Below are positions 26,209-35,971 of a stretch of 64,000 nt of DNA, piece by piece. The notes beneath the pieces were generated by a model. That model saw only the letters and a list, made by a program, of their open reading frames with translations. It did no database searches and was not told the origin of the DNA. A program made the position numbers and the translations under genes. The number at the start of each line of letters is the position of its first letter. The stretch's first letter is position 1. This DNA comes from Avedoeria sp964651245 (GTDB lineage Bacteria > Chloroflexota > Anaerolineae > Epilineales > Epilineaceae), in contig CAZYVI010000019.1 in assembly GCA_964651245.1 (NCBI GenBank), positions 22,868 through 86,867 of the forward strand. Reading direction: 5' to 3'.

Positions 26209-27108
26209 ATGGACGTCGTGCTGGCGTTGGGTGGGGGCGGGGTGAAGTGCTTCGCCCAGCTGGGCGCGCTGCGCGGCCTCGAGCGCGCGGGCCTGCGCGT
26301 CCGCGGCGTCGCCGCCACCAGCGCCGGCGGCCTGGTCGGCGCCGGCCTGGCGGCCGGCCACGGCATCGACGCGCTGGTCGCGCTGTGCGCCGCCGCGCAG
26401 GGCGCGGCCCGCCTCCGGCGCGCCCGTCGCGGCGAGGCGCTGCTCGACGCCCGCGCCGCCCACCGCCTGGTCGAGCAGCTCGTCGGCGCCCGCACGTTCG
26501 ACGACCTCGCCCTGCCGCTGGCGCTGACGACGGCCCGGCTGGACACCGGCGCCCCGCACGTGCTGCAGCGCGGCGCAGTCGGGCCGGCGCTGCGGGCCGC
26601 CATCGCCGTGCCGGGGCTGTTCGCGCCGCAGCCCGTCGGCCCGTGGCAGCTCATCGACGGCGGGGCGGTGGATCCCGTGCCGGTGCGCGCGGCGCGGGCG
26701 CTCGCGCCAGGGCTGCCGGTGGTGGCGGTGGTGGTGACGCCGGAACTGGGCGTCGCGGCCGCCCATCCGGCGGGCGCGCGGCTGGCGCGGCTGCCGCTGC
26801 TGCGGCGCTTGGGTGCGCTGCGGCCCATCCGGGCCCTGGAGGTCTTCGTCCGCGCCGCCGACTTCGGCCACCGCGCCCTTGTCGAGAGCCGCCTGGCGCT
26901 CGACGCCCCCGAGCTCGTCGTGCGGCCGCGGGTGGCACACCTCGACCTCTTCGCTGCGGTCGACGTCGACGCCCTTGTGGCGGAGGGCGAACGGGCCCTG
27001 TGGCGCGCGCTGGACGAGTCGCCGCGTCAGCTGGCGCCGGCCAGCGCCGCGTCCGCGGCAGCCCGGAGACGGGCCACCGCGATCGCCGGCGGCACGCCCG
27101 CGCCGTAG
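26209..27108 (+). CDS. Patatin-like phospholipase (RssA/YchK type)
   Basis: A serine hydrolase of the patatin family, 299 residues. It has the oxyanion loop GGGGVKCFAQLG near the N terminus, a nucleophile elbow ATSAGG (family GxSxG; the first glycine is alanine here) and the dyad aspartate in LIDGGAVDPVPV. The Ser and Asp are both present, so activity is plausible. Substrate unknown; relatives act on lipids. The last 27 codons overlap the 3' end of rpe on the opposite strand, and this Ala/Pro/Arg-rich tail has no family character. A GGGGGCGGGC precedes the ATG. Confidence 0.87.
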   Translation: MDVVLALGGGGVKCFAQLGALRGLERAGLRVRGVAATSAGGLVGAGLAAGHGIDALVALCAAAQGAARLRRARRGEALLDARAAHRLVEQLVGARTFDDLALPLALTTARLDTGAPHVLQRGAVGPALRAAIAVPGLFAPQPVGPWQLIDGGAVDPVPVRAARALAPGLPVVAVVVTPELGVAAAHPAGARLARLPLLRRLGALRPIRALEVFVRAADFGHRALVESRLALDAPELVVRPRVAHLDLFAAVDVDALVAEGERALWRALDESPRQLAPASAASAAARRRATAIAGGTPAP

Positions 27109-27728
27109 ACGGCCGAGCCGGCCACGCACTGCCTCGCCCCGGCCGCCACCGCCGGACCGATCGTCGTCGCATCGATCCCGCCATCGACCTGGATCGCGGT
27201 GTCCAGCCCGCGCTCGGTGATGACCGCCGCCAGGCGGCGGATCTTCGGCAGGCAGAGCGGGATGAACCGCTGGCCGCCGAAGCCGGGGTTCACCGTCATC
27301 ACCAGCGCCACGTCGACGAGCTCGAGCACGCCCTCGATCTGGCCCGTCGGCGTGGCGGGGTTGATGGCGGCCCCGGCCAGGACGCCGCGGGCGCGGACCG
27401 CCTCGAGCGCGCGGTGGAGGTGCGGCGTGGCCTCGGCGTGGACCGTGACGACGTCGGCGCCGGCATCGACGAAAGCGTCGAGGTAGCGCTCGGGCGACGC
27501 GATCATCAGGTGGACGTCGAGCCGAACGCGGCCGAGCCGCCGCAGCGCCGCCACCACGGGCAGGCCGACGGACAGATTCGGCACGAAGTGCCCGTCCATG
27601 ACGTCGACCTGCACGGTCTGGACGCCGGCCGCCGCCACCGCCTCGACGTCGTCGGCCAGCCGCGCGAAGTCGGCCGAGAGGATCGACGGCACGATCTCGA
27701 CGCCCGGCGCGGCGGTGCGACCGCTCAT
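27027..27728 (-). CDS. rpe: Ribulose-phosphate 3-epimerase
   Basis: Interconverts ribulose 5-phosphate and xylulose 5-phosphate in the pentose phosphate pathway. 233 residues forming a TIM barrel. Signatures are PSILSADFARL, VDVMDGHFVPNLSVG (metal-binding D-x-H), DVHLMIASPERY, VMTVNPGFGGQ and QVDGGID. The ATG at 27728 overlaps the rlmN stop by 4 nt (ATGA). Its 3' end runs 82 nt into the patatin gene on the other strand. Confidence 0.95.
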   Translation of the reverse strand: MSGRTAAPGVEIVPSILSADFARLADDVEAVAAAGVQTVQVDVMDGHFVPNLSVGLPVVAALRRLGRVRLDVHLMIASPERYLDAFVDAGADVVTVHAEATPHLHRALEAVRARGVLAGAAINPATPTGQIEGVLELVDVALVMTVNPGFGGQRFIPLCLPKIRRLAAVITERGLDTAIQVDGGIDATTIGPAVAAGARQCVAGSAVYGAGVPPAIAVARLRAAADAALAGAS

Positions 27729-28927
27729 GGCGCGTCCGCCCCAGCCGGCCGCGGAATCGTGCGGCCGAGCCGACCCTCGGCTGCCCGCGACCGCAGCTGG
27801 CCGCAGCCGGCGGCGATCTCGATGCCGCGCCGCATGCGCAGCGTCGTCGGGTAGCCGGCGCGCCGCAAGACGGCCTGGAACCGCGTCGCGTCGTGGTAGC
27901 GGCTGGGTTTCAGGGTGCTGCCGGGCGTCGGGTTGAGCGGGATCAGGTTGACGTGGCAGCGCAGGCCGGCCAGCCGCTGCGCCAGGAGCGCCGCCTGCTC
28001 GGGGCGGTCGTTGACGCCGGCGATCAGCACGACCTCGATCGTCAGGCGCCGGTGGCCGGCGGCCTGGACGTCGTGGCACGCGGCGAGGACCTCGTCCAGC
28101 GGGTAGGTCGCGTTCACCGCCACGAGGGCGCCGCGCAGCGCGTCGTCGGCGGCGTGGATCGACACGGCCAGCCGCACCGGCAGCTTCTGGGCGGCCAGGC
28201 GGCGCATGCCGGGCACGATGCCGACCGTCGAGATCGTCAGCCGGCGGGGGCTGAGGCCGAGGCCGGCCGGGTCGACGAGCGTCTCGACGGCGCCCCACGT
28301 CGCGTCCCAATTGGCCAGCGGCTCGCCCATGCCCATGAACACCACGTTGTCCAGGCGCTCGCCGTCCGCCGCCACGAGCCGGGCGCACGCCACCGCCTGG
28401 GCGATGACCTCGCCGCGGGTCAGGTTGCGCACCAGACCCATCTGGCCGGTGGCGCAGAACACGCAGCCCATCGCGCAGCCGGCCTGGGTCGAGAGGCAGA
28501 CCGTGTGGCGGCCGCGCGGCGTGGCCGCCGGCGACCCACCGTCCTCGCCGCCCCCATCGTCCGCATCGTCCGCTGGGTCGACATAATGCATCAGGACGGT
28601 CTCGACGAGCTGCCCGTCGGATAGGCGGAACAGGAACTTCGTCGCCAGCGCGTCGTCGCTCGTGGTCGTGGCCACCGTCTCGAGCGCGTCGATCGTCAGC
28701 GTTTCGGCCAGCCGCGCGCGGGTCGAGCGGGGTAGGTCGGTCATCGCCTCGAACGACGGCGCCAGGCGACGATAGAGCCACCGCCAGACCTGTTGCGCCC
28801 GGTACCGCGGCTCGCCCAGGTCCGCCAGGACCGCCGCCAGCGCCGCGGGGTCGAGGTCGTAGGCGTCGCGGCGGGCGGCGCGGTCTGGGTCGGCGGTGGC
28901 CGGCGAGGCGGTCGCGAGTGGCTGCAT
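27725..28927 (-). CDS. rlmN: Dual-specificity 23S rRNA/tRNA (adenine-C2) methyltransferase
   Basis: RlmN is a radical-SAM enzyme that methylates A2503 of 23S rRNA and A37 of some tRNAs. 400 residues. The radical-SAM cysteines are C151, C155 and C158 (CAMGCVFC), and the methyl-carrying cysteine is in AAGCGQLR near the C terminus. An unusual Asp/Gly-rich insertion (about 117-138) lies just before the cluster motif, replacing the short usual loop. The ATG is only 7 nt from a TATAAT, suggesting a leaderless transcript. rpe follows with a 4-nt overlap. Confidence 0.95.
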   Translation of the reverse strand: MQPLATASPATADPDRAARRDAYDLDPAALAAVLADLGEPRYRAQQVWRWLYRRLAPSFEAMTDLPRSTRARLAETLTIDALETVATTTSDDALATKFLFRLSDGQLVETVLMHYVDPADDADDGGGEDGGSPAATPRGRHTVCLSTQAGCAMGCVFCATGQMGLVRNLTRGEVIAQAVACARLVAADGERLDNVVFMGMGEPLANWDATWGAVETLVDPAGLGLSPRRLTISTVGIVPGMRRLAAQKLPVRLAVSIHAADDALRGALVAVNATYPLDEVLAACHDVQAAGHRRLTIEVVLIAGVNDRPEQAALLAQRLAGLRCHVNLIPLNPTPGSTLKPSRYHDATRFQAVLRRAGYPTTLRMRRGIEIAAGCGQLRSRAAEGRLGRTIPRPAGADAP

Positions 28928-28934
28928 CGCCGCG

Positions 28935-28940
28935 ATTATA
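28935..28940 (-). promoter_or_regulatory. -10 element of rlmN, leaderless configuration
   Basis: A perfect TATAAT on the minus strand is followed by seven bases (CGCGGCG) and then the rlmN ATG, so transcription should begin at or next to the start codon. Confidence 0.6.
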
Positions 28941-29001
28941 GTGCCAGGCGATCGCCGACCGACCCTCACCCGGGGCTCATCCGGCCGTCGGGTGCGGGTG
29001 G

Positions 29002-29007
29002 TATAGT
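29002..29007 (+). promoter_or_regulatory. Candidate -10 element of moxR-DUF58
   Basis: TATAGT followed by TGCGCC, similar in style to other promoters in this window. No good -35 is visible. Confidence 0.4.
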
Positions 29008-29237
29008 TGCGCCGCGCCGCCCCGTCCCCCCCGGTCTTCGAACGCGGCGCGCTCGACGGCCGTTGACAGGGCGCCGCCACGCGACGCGGCCGGCCGGGAA
29101 CGACGGTCGGCCACACCCGATCGGCCCGCTCGCCCACCGTGCTGCTGTCCTCGTCCGCCGCGCCGCCGTCGTGGGCCGTTCGCCCGTCCGTCGCCCGCGG
29201 GGATTCGCCGGCCCCCATCCAGCGCCAGGAGTGCACC

Positions 29238-30191
<954 letters not shown>

Positions 30192-30200
30192 CGCCCGGCC

Positions 30201-31442
30201 GTGCTCGGCGTTGCCCTGCTCGTCCTGGGCCTGTTCGTCGGCGTCCTCGGGCTGGCCACCGGCAGCCCGCTGCTGCTGCGGGTGTCCTACATCCTCCTGG
30301 CGGCGGTGGCGGTGGCGCGGGTCCTCACCTGGGCCAGCGTCCGCTGGCTGTCGGTGCAGCGCACGACCCGCAGCCGGCGCGCCGAGGTCGGCGGCGTCTG
30401 CGAGGAGACGTTCCGGCTGACGAACCGCGGCTGGCTGCCCAAGCTCTGGATCGAGGTCCGAGACGAGAGCGACCTGCCCGGCCATCGCGCCAGCCGCGTC
30501 GTCAGCGCCCTGGCGCCGGGCGCGTCGCGGACGTGGTCGGTCCGCAGCACCTGCGTCCAGCGCGGCCAGTTCACCCTCGGCCCGCTGACGCTCGTCGGCG
30601 GCGATCCGCTCGGGTTGTTCCAGGCCGTGCGCCACCTCGACGCCACCCAGACGTTCACCGTCTACCCCCGCATGGTGCCGCTCGCCGCGATCGACCTGCC
30701 GACCGGCTACCTGACCGGCGGCCAGGTGATCCGGCGGCGGGCGCAGTTCGCGACGACGAACGTCCGCTCGGTCCGCGCCTACCAGCCGGGCGACGCCCTC
30801 AGCCGGATCCACTGGCCGACGACGGCCCGCCGCCGCCAGATGTTCACCAAGGAGTTCGAGCTCGACCCGATCGCCGACTTCTGGCTCGTCGTCGACCTCG
30901 CCCGCGACGTGCACGTCGGCGCCGCGCCGGAGCGCGGGCCGGACCTGGCCGCCTGGGTCGAGCGCGACGAGCCGCTGCCGCCGACGACCGAGGAGTACGC
31001 GATCACCGCCGCCGCCAGCCTGGCGCGCCACTTTCTCGACGCCGGCCGCGCCGTCGGCCTGGTGGCGTACGGCCAGCGGCGGGTGGTGCACCGGCCGGAC
31101 CGCGGCGAGCGCCAGCTCCACAAGATCCTGGCCAGCCTGGCCGTGCTGCGGGCGGCCGGGCGCACCGGCCTGTCGCAGGTGCTCTCGACCGAGAACGCCG
31201 AGTTCACCCGCCACACCACGCTGGTGCTCATCACCCCGGCGACGACGCTGCGCTGGACGGAGAGCGCCCGCGGCCTCGCGTCGCGCGGCGTGCGCACGAT
31301 GGCCGTGCTCGTCGAGCCGAGCACGTTCGGCGCAGCCGGCTCGAGCCTGGGCGTCGTGGCGGAGCTGGCGGCGATGGGTGTGCCGACCCGCCTGGTGAAG
31401 AACGGCGACGACCTGGCCAAGGCGCTAGGCGGGTCCGGCTAG
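30201..31442 (+). CDS. DUF58 protein with two N-terminal membrane helices and a degenerate vWA motif
   Basis: 413 residues from a GTG nine bases after moxR. Two hydrophobic helices (about 2-45) are followed by a beta-rich segment and the DUF58 core with VRAYQPGDALSRIHWPTTARR. DUF58 contains a von Willebrand A-like fold whose metal site is normally D-x-S-x-S. Here the matching phrase near residue 231 reads VVDLARDVHVG, so both serines are missing and metal binding is doubtful. It is probably the membrane partner of the adjacent MoxR ATPase. Client unknown. Confidence 0.88.
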   Translation: MLGVALLVLGLFVGVLGLATGSPLLLRVSYILLAAVAVARVLTWASVRWLSVQRTTRSRRAEVGGVCEETFRLTNRGWLPKLWIEVRDESDLPGHRASRVVSALAPGASRTWSVRSTCVQRGQFTLGPLTLVGGDPLGLFQAVRHLDATQTFTVYPRMVPLAAIDLPTGYLTGGQVIRRRAQFATTNVRSVRAYQPGDALSRIHWPTTARRRQMFTKEFELDPIADFWLVVDLARDVHVGAAPERGPDLAAWVERDEPLPPTTEEYAITAAASLARHFLDAGRAVGLVAYGQRRVVHRPDRGERQLHKILASLAVLRAAGRTGLSQVLSTENAEFTRHTTLVLITPATTLRWTESARGLASRGVRTMAVLVEPSTFGAAGSSLGVVAELAAMGVPTRLVKNGDDLAKALGGSG

Positions 31443-31483
31443 CGCGCCGGCGCAGCAGACTCGCCCCCCCTCTCGCCGTCGGA

Positions 31484-31489
31484 TATAAT
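31484..31489 (+). promoter_or_regulatory. -10 element of glpX
   Basis: TATAAT followed by CGCCCGCCC. It would give a leader of about 65 nt before the glpX GTG. No -35 match at 16-18 bp. Confidence 0.5.
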
Positions 31490-31560
31490 CGCCCGCCCGT
31501 CGAGTGACATGCCCACCGGTGAACCGCCGCCGGTCGGGCCGCGCTGCCTGGAGGACCGAC

Positions 31561-32568
31561 GTGTCGACCGAACCCGAGCGCAACCTGGCCCTCGACCTCG
31601 TCCGCGTGACCGAGGCGGCGGCGCTGGCCGCGGCCCGGCACATGGGCCGCGGCGACAAGGAGGCCGGCGACCAGGCCGCGGTCGATGCGATGCGCCTGCT
31701 GCTGCGGACGATCCCGATGGACGGCGTCGTCGTCATCGGCGAGGGCGAGAAGGACGAGGCGCCGATGCTCTACAACGGCGAGCCCGTCGGCGCCGGCGGC
31801 GGACCGGCGGTGGACGTCGCCGTCGACCCGGTGGACGGCACGCGCCTGCTCGCGCTGGGCCGGTCCAACGCGCTGTCGGTGGTGGCGGTGAGCGAGCGCG
31901 GCACGATGTTCGACCCTGGGCCGGTCGTCTACATGGACAAGATCGCGGTCGGTCCGGCGGCGGCCGGGGCGATCGACCTGACGGCGTCGGTCGAGAAGAA
32001 CCTGCGGGCCATCGCGCGGGCGAACAAGAAGGACCTCGACGATCTCACGGTCGTCGTTCTCGACCGGCCGCGCCACGACGACCTGATCGCGCAGATCCGG
32101 TCCACCGGCGCCCGCATCCGGCTCATCACGGACGGTGACGTCGCCGGCGCGATCATGGCCGCCGTCGACGGCACGGGCGTCGACGCGCTCATGGGCGTCG
32201 GCGGTACGCCCGAGGGGATCATCGCCGCCTGCGCGCTGAAGTGCGTCGGCGGCGCGATCCACGGGCGGCTGCGGCCGCGCGACGACGCTGAGCGCAGCCG
32301 CGCCATCGCCGCGGGCCTCGACGTCGACGCCGTCCTGACGACGGACGACCTGGTGCGCGGCGACAACGTGTTCTTCGCCGCCACGGGCATCACCGACGGC
32401 GAGCTCTTGAAGGGCGTCCAGTTCTTTGGCCACGGCGCGTCGACGACGTCGGTCGTGATGCGCAGCCTGTCGGGGACGGTGCGGCGGATCGAGAGCCAGC
32501 ACCGCTGGGACAAGCTCATGGTCATCAGCCAGGTGGACTACGACGGGTCCAACCGCGCCATGCGCTGA
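31561..32568 (+). CDS. glpX: Class II fructose-1,6-bisphosphatase (GlpX)
   Basis: Removes the 1-phosphate from fructose 1,6-bisphosphate in gluconeogenesis, using a divalent metal. 335 residues from the GTG at 31561, which has GGAGG six bases upstream; the upstream GTG at 31504 has no ribosome site. Family motifs are IGEGEKDEAPMLYNGE, DVAVDPVDGTRL, VYMDKIAVGP, GVGGTPEGIIAACALKC and ITDGELLKGV. Class II enzymes are the usual form in Actinobacteria and Chloroflexota. It appears to be a single-gene unit with its own promoter. Confidence 0.95.
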   Translation: MSTEPERNLALDLVRVTEAAALAAARHMGRGDKEAGDQAAVDAMRLLLRTIPMDGVVVIGEGEKDEAPMLYNGEPVGAGGGPAVDVAVDPVDGTRLLALGRSNALSVVAVSERGTMFDPGPVVYMDKIAVGPAAAGAIDLTASVEKNLRAIARANKKDLDDLTVVVLDRPRHDDLIAQIRSTGARIRLITDGDVAGAIMAAVDGTGVDALMGVGGTPEGIIAACALKCVGGAIHGRLRPRDDAERSRAIAAGLDVDAVLTTDDLVRGDNVFFAATGITDGELLKGVQFFGHGASTTSVVMRSLSGTVRRIESQHRWDKLMVISQVDYDGSNRAMR

Positions 32569-32658
32569 GCCGCCGCGTCGGCACGCCGCCGACCGGCCGT
32601 CGCCGGCGCACCTGCCGCGCCGCGAGCCGACGACGCCCTTGCCCGGGAGCCGAACCGC

Positions 32659-33912
32659 GTGGAGATCGCCGAACTCGAAGCGATGACCGTCGATGCCCTG
32701 CGCGCCGTGGCCCGGGCGCACGACGTCGACGGCGCCGACCATCTCAAGAAGACCGACCTCGTGTTCGGCATCCTCAAGGCCGAGGTCGAGCGCGAGGGCC
32801 ACCACTTCGGCGGCGGCGTGCTCGAGATCGTCCAGGACGGGATCGGCTTTCTGCGGGCGCACAACTTCAAGCCGGGCCCGGACGACGTCTACGTCTCGCA
32901 GTCGCAGATCCGGCGCTTCGGGCTGCGCACCGGCGACCTCGTCATCGGCCAGGTGCGGCCGCCCAAGGACAACGAGAAGTTCAGCGGCCTGCTGCGGGTC
33001 GACGCGATCAACGGCGAGCCGCCCGAGGCGGCTTTCGCCCGGCCGCGGTTCGAGCAGCTCACGGCCATCTTCCCCGACCAACGCCTGGCGCTCGAGACCG
33101 AGTCCAACATCACCGCCACCCGGCTCATCGACCTGCTGGCGCCGATCGGCCGCGGCCAACGCGGCCTGATCGTCTCGCCGGCCAAGACGGGCAAGACGAC
33201 GATCCTCAAGCAGATCGCCAACGGGATCACCGCCAACCACCCCGACGTCGCCCTCATGGTCGTCCTGATCGGCGAGCGGCCCGAGGAGGTCACCGACATG
33301 GACCGGTCGGTCGACGCCGAGGTCTACTCGTCAACGTTCGACGAGCCGGTCACCGACCACGTGCGCGTCGCCGAGATGGCGCTGCAGCGCGGCAAGCGGC
33401 TGGTCGAGCACGGTCGGTCGGTCGTGATCCTGCTCGACTCCATCACCCGCTTGGCGCGGGCCTACAACCTCGTCGTGCCGCAGAGCGGCCGCACCCTGTC
33501 CGGCGGCCTCGATCCGGCGGCGCTCTATCCGCCCAAGCGGTTCTTCGGCGCGGCCCGCAACACCGAGGAGGGCGGCAGCCTGACGATCATCGCCACCTGC
33601 CTCGTCGACACCGGCAGCCGCATGGACGACTCGATCTACGAGGAGTTCAAGGGGACCGGCAACCACGAGCTGGTGCTGTCGCGCCGCCTCGCCGAGCGGC
33701 GGATCTACCCGGCGCTCGACATCGAGCGGTCCAGCACCCGACGCGAGGAGCTCCTGCTGCCGGCCGAGACGCTCGCCCGGGTCTGGCTGGTGCGCCGCAT
33801 GATCGACATGATCGGCGGCGGGCACGAGGCCGTCGAGTCGGTGATCGACCGTCTCCAGCGCACGAAGTCCAACGACGAGTTCCTGAGCACGATCCACCAG
33901 GCGGTGGACTGA
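32659..33912 (+). CDS. rho: Transcription termination factor Rho
   Basis: The hexameric RNA helicase that ends transcription. 417 residues from the GTG at 32659. The N-terminal Rho domain has LEAMTVDALRAVARAHDV; the cold-shock RNA-binding domain includes GVLEIVQDGIGFLR and DDVYVSQSQIRRFGLRTGD. The ATPase has Walker A SPAKTGKTTILKQIA, Walker B VVILLDSITRLARAYN, the Q/R loops and EEFKGTGNHELVLSRRLAERRIYPA. There is no long disordered insertion, unlike the actinobacterial Rho. T-rich intrinsic terminators were not seen in this window, so Rho may be important here. Confidence 0.97.
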   Translation: MEIAELEAMTVDALRAVARAHDVDGADHLKKTDLVFGILKAEVEREGHHFGGGVLEIVQDGIGFLRAHNFKPGPDDVYVSQSQIRRFGLRTGDLVIGQVRPPKDNEKFSGLLRVDAINGEPPEAAFARPRFEQLTAIFPDQRLALETESNITATRLIDLLAPIGRGQRGLIVSPAKTGKTTILKQIANGITANHPDVALMVVLIGERPEEVTDMDRSVDAEVYSSTFDEPVTDHVRVAEMALQRGKRLVEHGRSVVILLDSITRLARAYNLVVPQSGRTLSGGLDPAALYPPKRFFGAARNTEEGGSLTIIATCLVDTGSRMDDSIYEEFKGTGNHELVLSRRLAERRIYPALDIERSSTRREELLLPAETLARVWLVRRMIDMIGGGHEAVESVIDRLQRTKSNDEFLSTIHQAVD

Positions 33913-33987
33913 CCGCCGTTAAGGTTGGCGTCGGCCGTATCGACGGTCGAGCGCTGGTTGGAACGACGGCCAGCGGGCCGCCGGGGC

Positions 33988-34016
33988 TTGACTCGGCCTC
34001 TGCCGGCCGATACCCT
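33988..34016 (+). promoter_or_regulatory. Sigma-70-type promoter of the LysM/M23 peptidase gene
   Basis: TTGACT (33988-33993) and TACCCT (34011-34016) are separated by 17 bp, about 170 nt upstream of the gene, in the 272-nt gap after rho. The rest of the gap shows nothing else recognisable. Confidence 0.6.
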
Positions 34017-34184
34017 TCGCGGCGGTCGACCGTCCCGTGCGGGCGGGGCGACCGTCGGCCGGCCGGTCCGCGGCCGCCCCGGCGCCGCCTCAGCCTGTAG
34101 CGCCGGCTCCTCCCTTCGGCGTGCGTCGGCCACCTTAGCCCGTCCGGCCGCGCGCCCCGCAGGGCATGCACAGCGAGAGCGACC

Positions 34185-35465
34185 TTGGTCGTGGACCTCA
34201 ACGATGGCCCACCGCGCAGCGCGGCCGATGCCGCCGCGGGTGACGGGGGCCTCGACGCGCCGCCGCGCCTCCCCCGAACGCGCTCGGCGTGGACGGTGGC
34301 CGTCAGCGTGATGCGCAGCCGGCTGCACTTGTGGGGCCGCCGGTGGCGGGCGTCGACGCGCCTCTACCGGGTCGATGCGCCCACCCGCTGGCGGATGGTC
34401 TCGCACAGCGCCGTCCTCGTGCTCTCGATCGGCGTGTTCATGGCCGGTCGTTGGTCGCAGCTGGCCGCCCAGGCGGCCGAGCTCGCGCCGGACAGCGCGC
34501 AGTCCGAGGTGTCGTGGGCGGCTCAGTTCCTGGGCGAGGAGACGCGGCAGTGGATCACGCCGGGCCTCGTGCCCGACACGGTGACGACCTCCCGCGCGCC
34601 GGCCCGCGTCGACGCCCCCGACTACGGGTTCATGTCGCCGGGCGTCGTCGCCGAGGCCGACCCGAACCTGCTGCCGTGGGACACGCCGCAGCGCCACGTG
34701 CTCCAGAACGGCGAGACGATCTCGGGCATCGCCAACGCCTTTGGCATCGACGTCGTCCAGCTCATGCGGTTCAACCCCGAGATCCGCAAGGACCCGCACA
34801 ACGTGCCGATCGGTACCGAGTTGACCGTGCTGCCGTTCGACGGCGTCGTCCACGTCGTGGCGGACGGCGACACGCTCGAGTCGGTGGCCCAGAAGTACGA
34901 GGTCGCCCCGGACGCCATCGTCGCCTTCGACGACAACCAGCTCCAGCCCGGCGACGTGCTGGCGGCCGGCGCGCGGATCGTCGTGCCGGGCGGCAAGCTC
35001 GAGATCGCCGTGCCGTCGTACTTCGACCAGTTCCAGCAGGAGGGCGCCGCCGCGACCTGGGCCAAGGTCCAGCCCGGCTCGCTGCGCGGCACCGGTACGT
35101 TCCACATCGCCGCGTTCGGGCGGATGACGAACGGCTACCACCGCGGCCACTGGGCCGCCGACCTGGCGAACCGCACCGGCACGCCGATCTACGCCATCGA
35201 CAGCGGCACGGTGACGATGGCCGGCTGGTACTCCTGGGCCGGCAACGCCGTCTTCATCGACCACGGCAACGGCTACGTCTCGCTCTACGCCCACATGAAC
35301 TCGATCGGCGTCAGCGCCGGCCAGCAGGTCCAGCGCGGCCAGATCATCGGCACGATCGGCTGCACCCGCGGTCGCGGCGGTCGCTGCACCGGACCGCACC
35401 TCCACCTCGAGGTGACCTTCAACGGCCAGCACGTGAACCCGTGCAGCCTCGGCGCCTGCTACTAA
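34185..35465 (+). CDS. Membrane-anchored LysM / M23 peptidoglycan endopeptidase
   Basis: 426 residues from a TTG at 34185; a GTG two codons later is an equal candidate. A basic cytoplasmic stretch of about 70 residues leads to one membrane helix (SAVLVLSIGVFMAGRW). Two LysM domains follow (about 175-220 and 223-270: VLQNGETISGIANAFGI and VVADGDTLESVAQKYEV), which bind peptidoglycan. The C-terminal M23 domain has a GHWAADLA metal site (H-x3-D) and HLHLEVTFN. It should cut cell-wall cross-links outside the membrane or serve as a divisome activator. The presence of LysM implies a peptidoglycan wall. Confidence 0.92.
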   Translation: MVVDLNDGPPRSAADAAAGDGGLDAPPRLPRTRSAWTVAVSVMRSRLHLWGRRWRASTRLYRVDAPTRWRMVSHSAVLVLSIGVFMAGRWSQLAAQAAELAPDSAQSEVSWAAQFLGEETRQWITPGLVPDTVTTSRAPARVDAPDYGFMSPGVVAEADPNLLPWDTPQRHVLQNGETISGIANAFGIDVVQLMRFNPEIRKDPHNVPIGTELTVLPFDGVVHVVADGDTLESVAQKYEVAPDAIVAFDDNQLQPGDVLAAGARIVVPGGKLEIAVPSYFDQFQQEGAAATWAKVQPGSLRGTGTFHIAAFGRMTNGYHRGHWAADLANRTGTPIYAIDSGTVTMAGWYSWAGNAVFIDHGNGYVSLYAHMNSIGVSAGQQVQRGQIIGTIGCTRGRGGRCTGPHLHLEVTFNGQHVNPCSLGACY

Positions 35466-35493
35466 CCGCACCGCGTCGCTGGGGGACCGTGCC

Positions 35494-35940
35494 ATGACGC
35501 TCGCCGAACGCATCCAGCTCGACTACGTCGCGGCCATGAAGGCCGGCGAGGGCGCGCGCAAGGACACGCTGCGCCTGTTGCGGGCGGCGATCAAGAACGC
35601 CGAGATCGAGCAGCGCGGTCCGCTCGACGACGCGGCGGTGCTGCGGGTGCTCCAGGCGCAGGCCAAGCAGCGTCGCGACAGCATCGCGCTGTTCGAGCAG
35701 GGCGGGCGCGCCGACCTCGTGGCGGCCGAGTCCGCCGAGCTGGCGGTCATCGAGGCCTACCTGCCCGCCCAGCTCGGCGCCGACGAGCTCGAGGCGCTGG
35801 TCCGCGACCACATCGCCGCGGCCGGCGCGACGTCGCCGGCCGACATCGGGCGCTTCATGGGCCCCCTCATGAAGGCGGTGCAGGGGCGAGCCGACGGCCG
35901 CCTCGTGAACGAGATCGCGCGGCGGTTGCTGGCCGGCTAG
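35494..35940 (+). CDS. yqeY: GatB/YqeY domain protein
   Basis: 148 residues matching the family length. Motifs are RKDTLRLLRAAIKNAEIE, QRRDSIALFEQGGR, IEAYLPAQLG and DIGRFMGPLMKAVQGRADGRLVNEIARRLL. The domain equals the C-terminal tail of GatB, which binds tRNA in the glutamyl-tRNA amidotransferase, but free-standing YqeY has no established job. It is 28 nt after the peptidase gene and 31 nt before pgpH, so it is likely co-transcribed with them. Confidence 0.93.
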   Translation: MTLAERIQLDYVAAMKAGEGARKDTLRLLRAAIKNAEIEQRGPLDDAAVLRVLQAQAKQRRDSIALFEQGGRADLVAAESAELAVIEAYLPAQLGADELEALVRDHIAAAGATSPADIGRFMGPLMKAVQGRADGRLVNEIARRLLAG

Positions 35941-35971
35941 CCCGGCGGCGCCCGCGCCCGACCGCCCCCCG

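Larger units (their letters stand above)
28928..29237. other. 310-nt divergent intergenic region between rlmN and moxR
   Basis: It carries the rlmN -10 element at the left end and a TATAGT on the plus strand for moxR. A TTGACA at 29063-29068 has no matching -10 at normal distance. The rest is GC-rich without a convincing reading frame. A long leader of about 220 nt would precede moxR if the TATAGT is used. Confidence 0.5.

Noticed and set aside
29063..29068. TTGACA in the moxR leader
   Set aside because: No -10-like hexamer lies 15-19 bp downstream.
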